A DNA stretch of 6,819 bases from Chloroflexota bacterium (GTDB taxonomy: Bacteria; Chloroflexota; Anaerolineae; Caldilineales; Caldilineaceae), in NCBI GenBank assembly GCA_018969295.1, contig JAGWYN010000092.1, positions 1-6,819 on the forward strand. The letters are read 5' to 3'. A program made the translations under genes and the position numbers. Below are positions 1 to 4,000 of the stretch, piece by piece (the stretch's first letter is position 1; every line of letters starts with the position of its first letter). The notes below the pieces were generated by a model. The model did not search any database. It saw nothing but the letters and a program-made list of their open reading frames with translations, and had not been told where the DNA came from.

Positions 1-39
1 GACTTCTTGGGGGGTTGTTGTTTCGTTTTGCCCGCGCAT
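1..39 (-). CDS. 5' end of a divergent gene, product unknown (partial)
   Basis: On the minus strand an ATG (complement of 37-39) opens a frame read as MRGQNETTTPQEV before the window ends, so only 13 codons are visible. The start is chosen because an excellent Shine-Dalgarno, AAAGGAG (complement of 49-55), lies 9 nt upstream. Further back is a promoter candidate with TTGACA and CAGAAT separated by 17 nt. The visible N-terminus is hydrophilic, with no signal peptide. A competing minus-strand ATG at 76 is also open to the edge in another frame (MLVSVEDKGVSG...), but its purine-rich leader lies too close to the ATG to be a good ribosome site. The position opposite a GntR-type regulator suggests a gene once controlled by that regulator; this is inference. 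No family can be named from 13 residues. Confidence 0.45.
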   Translation of the reverse strand, partial: MRGQNETTTPQEV

Positions 40-48
40 TGCCTGACA

Positions 49-55
49 CTCCTTT
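49..55 (-). promoter_or_regulatory. Ribosome binding site of the leftward gene
   Basis: The complement of 49-55 reads AAAGGAG, a near-perfect anti-16S match, 9 nt before the minus-strand ATG at 39. It decides that start over the alternative ATG at 76. It partly overlaps the left arm of the inverted repeat at 52-68, so a protein or hairpin there could affect initiation. Confidence 0.5.
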
Positions 56-92
56 GTCTTCGACAGAGACCAGCATACCTCTCTCTCTTCAT

Positions 93-121
93 ATTCTGAC
101 TGACCTGGCTGGTCCTGTCAA
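93..121 (-). promoter_or_regulatory. Candidate sigma-70-type promoter for the leftward gene
   Basis: Read on the minus strand, TTGACA (complement of 116-121) is followed after exactly 17 nt by CAGAAT (complement of 93-98), which matches TATAAT at 4 of 6 positions. Transcription would start near 86, giving a leader of roughly 45-50 nt that holds the inverted repeat at 52-68 and the AAAGGAG ribosome site. A perfect -35, ideal spacing and correct placement make this the best promoter in the window. It was recognised by eye only. Confidence 0.45.
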
Positions 122-173
122 GGCTGTCAGCTTTTAGGGGCACTTTGGGGAGGCAGTTGTCGGTTGTGCCCGC

Positions 174-205
174 TTGACAAAGGCATTGTCTGGCCGTTTT
201 CTAAC
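174..205 (+). promoter_or_regulatory. Candidate promoter for the GntR-type gene
   Basis: TTGACA at 174-179 is a perfect -35 on the plus strand. The -10 is poor: TCTAAC at 200-205 matches 4 of 6 but needs a 20-nt spacer, and windows at 17-18 nt match worse. The inverted repeat GACAA-N5-TTGTC (176-190) overlaps the -35, as expected of an autoregulated gene. The weak -10 could mean an activated promoter or a decayed one. Confidence 0.3.
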
Positions 206-231
206 AGAAATTTCTAACTTCTGATTTCTAA
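198..231 (+). repeat. Three TTTCTAA direct repeats in an AT-rich patch
   Basis: TTTCTAA occurs at 198-204, 211-217 and 225-231, a spacing of 13 and 14 nt. AGAAATTTCT at 206-215 is also a perfect 10-bp palindrome. The patch is the most AT-rich part of the window and sits just downstream of the candidate -35, before the regulator's start codon. It may be promoter context, binding sites or simple low-complexity sequence; nothing here identifies a binding protein. Confidence 0.35.
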
Positions 232-262
232 TTTCACTTTCCAGAAAGAGTCGTTTGTCCCT

Positions 263-513
263 GTGACACCAGCATCATCTATCACACCGATCGCCCGGCT
301 GAGCATCCGCAAAGATGTCTATGCCTTGCTGCGCAGCGGGATTTTGAACCACGTCTACCCGCCCGGCCCTACACCGAGCCCGAACACGACGCCATCTTGC
401 AGGCGCTCGAAGCACGCAACGAAACGGTGCTGCGGAGCGCCTGCGCGGCCCATGTGCAGCGCGCCAAGGGCCGCATACTCAACCTGGTCGACTCGACCCA
501 GCCACAAGGATAG
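263..513 (+). pseudogene. GntR-family regulator (FCD subfamily) collapsed by internal deletion
   Basis: The frame starting at GTG 263 reads RKDVYALLRSGILNHVYPPG over 308-367, a typical start of a GntR winged-helix domain (first helix followed by the conserved Y-P-P-G turn). At about 359-367 the reading changes frame, and the frame ending in TAG 511-513 reads TEPEHDAILQALEARN and then LRSACAAHVQRAKGRIL. This resembles the last helices of FCD effector domains, whose EHxxI stretch normally holds a metal-binding His. FadR/FCD regulators are usually around 220-240 residues; only about 35 plus 49 remain. The rest of the DNA-binding domain and most of the effector domain are missing, so the gene should be non-functional. 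No intact GntR gene is in the window. The call rests on family pattern recognition at both ends in the right order; an assembly collapse could give the same picture. Confidence 0.68.
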
Positions 514-518
514 AAGGA
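514..518 (+). promoter_or_regulatory. Ribosome binding site before the dehydrogenase stump
   Basis: AAGGA directly follows the TAG of the regulator remnant and lies 4 nt before ATG 523. The tight stop-SD-ATG spacing shows that regulator and dehydrogenase were organised as an operon. Confidence 0.5.
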
Positions 519-522
519 TTCC

Positions 523-870
523 ATGAAAAGAGTCTTCGCCATCGAAGGCAAGCCGGTGGTGCTCGATGTACCCCAGCCCCTCCCTTTCCCCATCCGCCAG
601 CGACCTGCCCTTACCACATCCTGCCGAGGATGTCCAAACCGGCGCGCCTTTTTGACCGCTGCTGCGTCTTCTCTCCAAGATGCACCTGTGTACAGCGCCT
701 GCCCCAAAAACGCCGGCTTCACCGCCACAGGCGTATCCTTCGGGTTCTACACGCCGCCAGACAACGCCGTACATTCGCACCCAGGACCGGCACAATCCAA
801 CAGACACAGGGCAAAGGATGTGGAAGAATTGTCCGCATGGGCAGCTCTTGCAGCAAGTTCCATCGCATAG
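523..870 (+). pseudogene. N-terminal stump of an MDR/zinc-type alcohol dehydrogenase with unrelated tail
   Basis: The first ~20 residues, MKRVFAIEGKPVVLDVPQP, look like the opening strands of medium-chain (GroES-fold) dehydrogenases, which typically begin MKA...EG...V.V.DVPEP. After residue ~20 the expected GroES core, catalytic Cys and Rossmann GxGxxG are all absent. The frame stays open to TAG 868-870 (115 codons), but the tail is an irregular Pro/Ala/Ser/Arg-rich sequence I cannot place, and neither of the other forward frames nor the reverse frames continue a dehydrogenase. A GntR regulator followed by a dehydrogenase is a common catabolic-operon pairing, which supports the reading. The stop lies 16 nt before the giant gene's ATG, so the two could share a transcript. 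An alternative is a real small gene of unknown function whose start resembles MDR proteins by chance. Confidence 0.42.
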
Positions 871-880
871 AAAGGTGAAA
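583..880. other. About 300 bp without a recognisable gene
   Basis: This stretch lies between the dehydrogenase stump and the giant gene. I read all three forward frames and the main reverse frames and recognise no domain, tRNA, transposase fragment or clear terminator. I also see no convincing -35/-10 pair for the giant gene. It may be further relics scrambled by deletions, or a leader region. The final bases hold the ribosome site of the giant gene. Confidence 0.5.
872..877 (+). promoter_or_regulatory. Ribosome binding site of the giant surface-protein gene
   Basis: AAGGTG, within AAAGGTGA, ends 9 nt before ATG 887 and favours that start over the in-frame ATG at 899, which would have a less suitable spacing. 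Either start gives a usable signal peptide. Confidence 0.55.
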
Positions 881-886
881 CCGACG

Positions 887-1021
887 ATGACGCTTCAGAT
901 GGTCCAGTTTCCACGCGCTTGTACATGCTCAAAACAAATTGCCGTTTTTCCGCAGGGCTGGAGAGGCGTGTTCGTTGCCCTGGCTGTGCTGCTGTTTGCA
1001 GCGGCCAACGCCGCTGCGGCC
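887..1021 (+). other. Signal peptide of the giant protein
   Basis: Residues 1-27 are an unusually long n-region with Arg10, Lys16 and Arg26. Residues 28-40 (VFVALAVLLFAAA) are the hydrophobic core. A run of alanines to residue 45, followed by Q-A-Q, offers signal peptidase I sites after Ala45 or Ala47 (A-x-A). The only nearby cysteines (12 and 14) precede the core, so this is not a lipoprotein signal. Starting at Met5 would shorten the n-region and still work. Confidence 0.8.
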
Positions 1022-4000
1022 CAGGCACAGTCTGCTCAGATCTGGTCGGTGGATGCAAGTTACCCGGACAACAGCGGCTGCGTGGCCGCCACACGTGCAT
1101 GCAAGACCCTTCAGGCAGCCATCCAGGCAGCCGCTGCGGGGGACACCCTCAACGTCGCGGCCGGGACCTACAGCGAAAACATTGTGGTCAACAAGTCCTT
1201 GACCCTGCTCGGCGCTCAGGCTGGTGTCAAAGCCACAGGTTCTGTTCGCGCCGGCGGCGAATCGCTCTTGAACGGCACGGGGGGTAGCTCCAGCTTTGTG
1301 GTGCACATCCAGGCCGACTTCGTGACGATCGACGGGTTTGCGATCAACCCACGTGTCAACCCTGCCAATGCCGCCCAGTTTGCCCGCGATGCCATCAATG
1401 TGCGAATCGACCATGTGGCAAAGCCGGGAGACGCATCGATCGGCGCGTACCGCACCCACATCTTCCTCCGCAACAACTGGATCTATTCCGACATGGGTGC
1501 GCTGACCGGCCAGCAGCAGGGAATTTTGTTGGGGGAGTCTCCGTTCAACAACAACCCCACAGCGCCGCTCAACGCCGAAGTGGCCAATGTGACGATCGCC
1601 GACAACTACATTCAGATGGTGAACAGTGCTGCCAGCGGCGGCCCGCGCGGGATCGTGTTGGGCAACCAGTTTCAAGGCACGCTGGCCGGGGGGGCGAAAG
1701 CGTCGATCCTCTATTCGAACCTCACGATCGACGGCAACACAATTTTTGCCAGCAACATCCCCCTGTTTCAATCACAGCTGCAGACACGGCTGACCGCGAT
1801 CACGATCACCCACAACACCTTTGGCAACAGCCGCAGCGGTGTGAGCCTGGCGGCCTCGATGGTCGACAGCACGTTCAGCGACAACACGGTGCAGGACGTG
1901 TCGGCCGGCAGCGGTGCCACACTCTGTCTGGTCAACTCGACTGCTGCTTCCAACACCTTTCGTCGGATTCGCGGGTCGTCTGGTCTCGTCCTTGCCGGTG
2001 GGCGTTCAACCGACCCGACATACTTTCCTGCCTCGTCCAACGCCACCGTGCGTGACAACGCCTTTTTTTACAACGATGTGGCGCCTGCCGCCGGGGTCAC
2101 ATATTTCGTCGGCCTGAACATCCAGCCCAACACAGATTCGTCAGGCGTTCCCATCGAAGGCACGACCGGTGTGGCTGCCAACTCGATCATTCTCTCCGGC
2201 AACATCTTCACCAATAGTAACCCACTCACCCTGACGGTACCGGTGGCAGCAGTTGTGCAGCGCAGCGCCAACACGACACTCGTTGCCCTCCAGTCCCCCC
2301 CCAACGTCTTTGACGGGCTGGCGCTGACCGCCAGTGCGACGGTCACCGAGCTGGCCACCCTGGCCGACCGTGTGGCGGACAGCGTCGATGCAGCAAGCTT
2401 GGGTACGGTGCAGCTGAAGCCAGATCTCTTCTTGGTCACCCCGGCCAGCTTCTGGCCGCCCGCCTCCTCTACCGCCCCCAGTCTCCAGCGTGCAGCGAAT
2501 GCCGCCACCCCCGCTGCGACGATCCAGGTGTTGCCCGGCATCTATACCGGATCCGTGACCTTTCCTCGTTCGGTGACCCTGCTGGGGGCCGGCGACGGGG
2601 CAGACCCCGCCGCGGCCACGATCCTGGCGGTTGCTGCCGGCAACGCCGGGGTTACGGTCGCCGCCGACCATGTCCACCTCCAAGATCTCCGGATCCGGCG
2701 GGCAGATGCGCAGTACAGCGCCGGCATCCAGATCACGACAACCCTCGCCGGGCTGACCCTGACCAGAGTCAGCGTGCTCGGTGCACAGACAGGGCTTTGG
2801 GTCAGCACCGAAGGAGATGTCACCGGCCTGGCCGTCACGGCCTCTCATTTCGACGAAAATGAATTCGGCTGGTATCTCCAAAAGGCCAGCCCCAACAGCA
2901 GCTCGGTTCGCCAGGTGTGGGTCACCGACAGCACCTTTTATTCCAACACAGCCAAGGGTTTTTACGCTGAAAAACTAGACCACGCCTTGCTGGACGGCAT
3001 CGCAGTGCGTGGCAGCGGTGTCGACTCGGCCTATGGCGCCAACCAGGCACTGGGCCTCGACCTGAGGTGGGGCAGCTACACGGATCTCACGATCCAAAAT
3101 TCTTTGTTCGAAGCGAGCGGTGCCTACGGGACGGCCAGCCAGCCATACCTGCCGGCGGCGGTCGTGCTCGTCGCCCGCAGCGAGCTGAGTGGTTCGCTGG
3201 CCGGGGTCACCCTCACGCACAACAGCCTCAGCGGGCTGGAAAACGCCTTGCGCGTCGGCGACCTGGGCCACCCGGGCCCGCAGCAGGTGTCTGTCACCCA
3301 GAACCGCCTGCTCGGGGCCAACGGGGCGGGCACCACAGGCTACGGTCTGGTCCTGGCCAGTACAGCTGCGGTCACGGCTACGCTCAACTGGTGGGGCGAC
3401 CGCACAGGGCCAGAGGAGGCGGCCAACCTGTTGGGCGCTGGCAGCGCCATCACGGCCACCTCCTCTGGCACCCCTTTGTACCGGCCCTGGCTGAGCAGCG
3501 GCGACGACAGCGACCCGGCAACGACGGGGTTTCAGCCTGTTTTTCCACAGGATCGCTATGGGCTGCTGGTCGGATTGACGCTGCCGGCCAGCGCGCTGGT
3601 TCCTGAGTTCGCCACAGCCACCGCGCACTACACGACCACGGTGCAGCGCACGGCTGACCAGTTGGTGGTCACGCCGACAGTGGCAGCAGGCTACGCTGCG
3701 ACGGTCACGGTCAACGGCGGAGCGGTGGCTACGGGCGGCGCCTCCGCCATTCTCCCGCTGACTGTGACCCTGCCGACCCCCATCTCGATCACAGTGACCG
3801 GGGTGGACGGCTGGACACAGGTCTACACGCTGACCGCAGAGATCCGCTGTCTCGACGTGGTCCATGTCAACCGGGCCGCCACAGGGCCCGACAAAAATGG
3901 AATCGGCTGGGCCAGTGCCTGGAACGATCTGCAGGATGCGCTGCGTTCCCCCCGCACCTGCGGCGGGGTCAGCGAGCTCTGGGTGGCCAGCGGCGTCTAC

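Larger units (their letters stand above)
40..262. promoter_or_regulatory. Divergent control region rich in TGTC/GACA half-sites
   Basis: No gene is visible here. The stretch separates a leftward gene start from the rightward regulator remnant. I count TGTC at 55, 116, 125, 158, 187 and 256, and GACA at 45, 63, 176 and 265 (the last just past the region edge): ten in about 230 bp, against roughly two expected by chance. Several pair as inverted repeats: CTTTGTC-TTC-GACAGAG at 52-68, GACAA-N5-TTGTC at 176-190 over the rightward -35, and TTGTC-N5-GACAC at 255-269 over the regulator's start codon. AGGCAGTTGTC (151-161) is echoed by AGGCATTGTC (181-190). FadR-subfamily GntR proteins are known to bind inverted sites with a GT...AC core, so an operator cluster for the adjacent GntR gene is a reasonable inference; the spacers are longer than the classical short ones. 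Confidence 0.4.

Noticed and set aside
123..135. GCTGTCAGC followed by TTTT as an intrinsic terminator
   Set aside because: The arms are four bases with a one-base loop, too small to fold; the short T-run lies inside the control region and not after a gene.
355..807. A 150-codon minus-strand frame across the regulator remnant
   Set aside because: It overlaps the plus-strand GntR and dehydrogenase relics, which have recognisable motifs; its own translation shows none.
919..930. Cysteines near the N-terminus (residues 12 and 14) as a lipoprotein signal
   Set aside because: They lie before the hydrophobic core and lack a lipobox; the Ala-rich end of the core fits signal peptidase I.
929..1771. 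A 280-codon open frame on the minus strand
   Set aside because: It is antisense to the signal peptide and beta-helix 1, which have a clear start, ribosome site and family motifs on the plus strand; no domain in the minus product.
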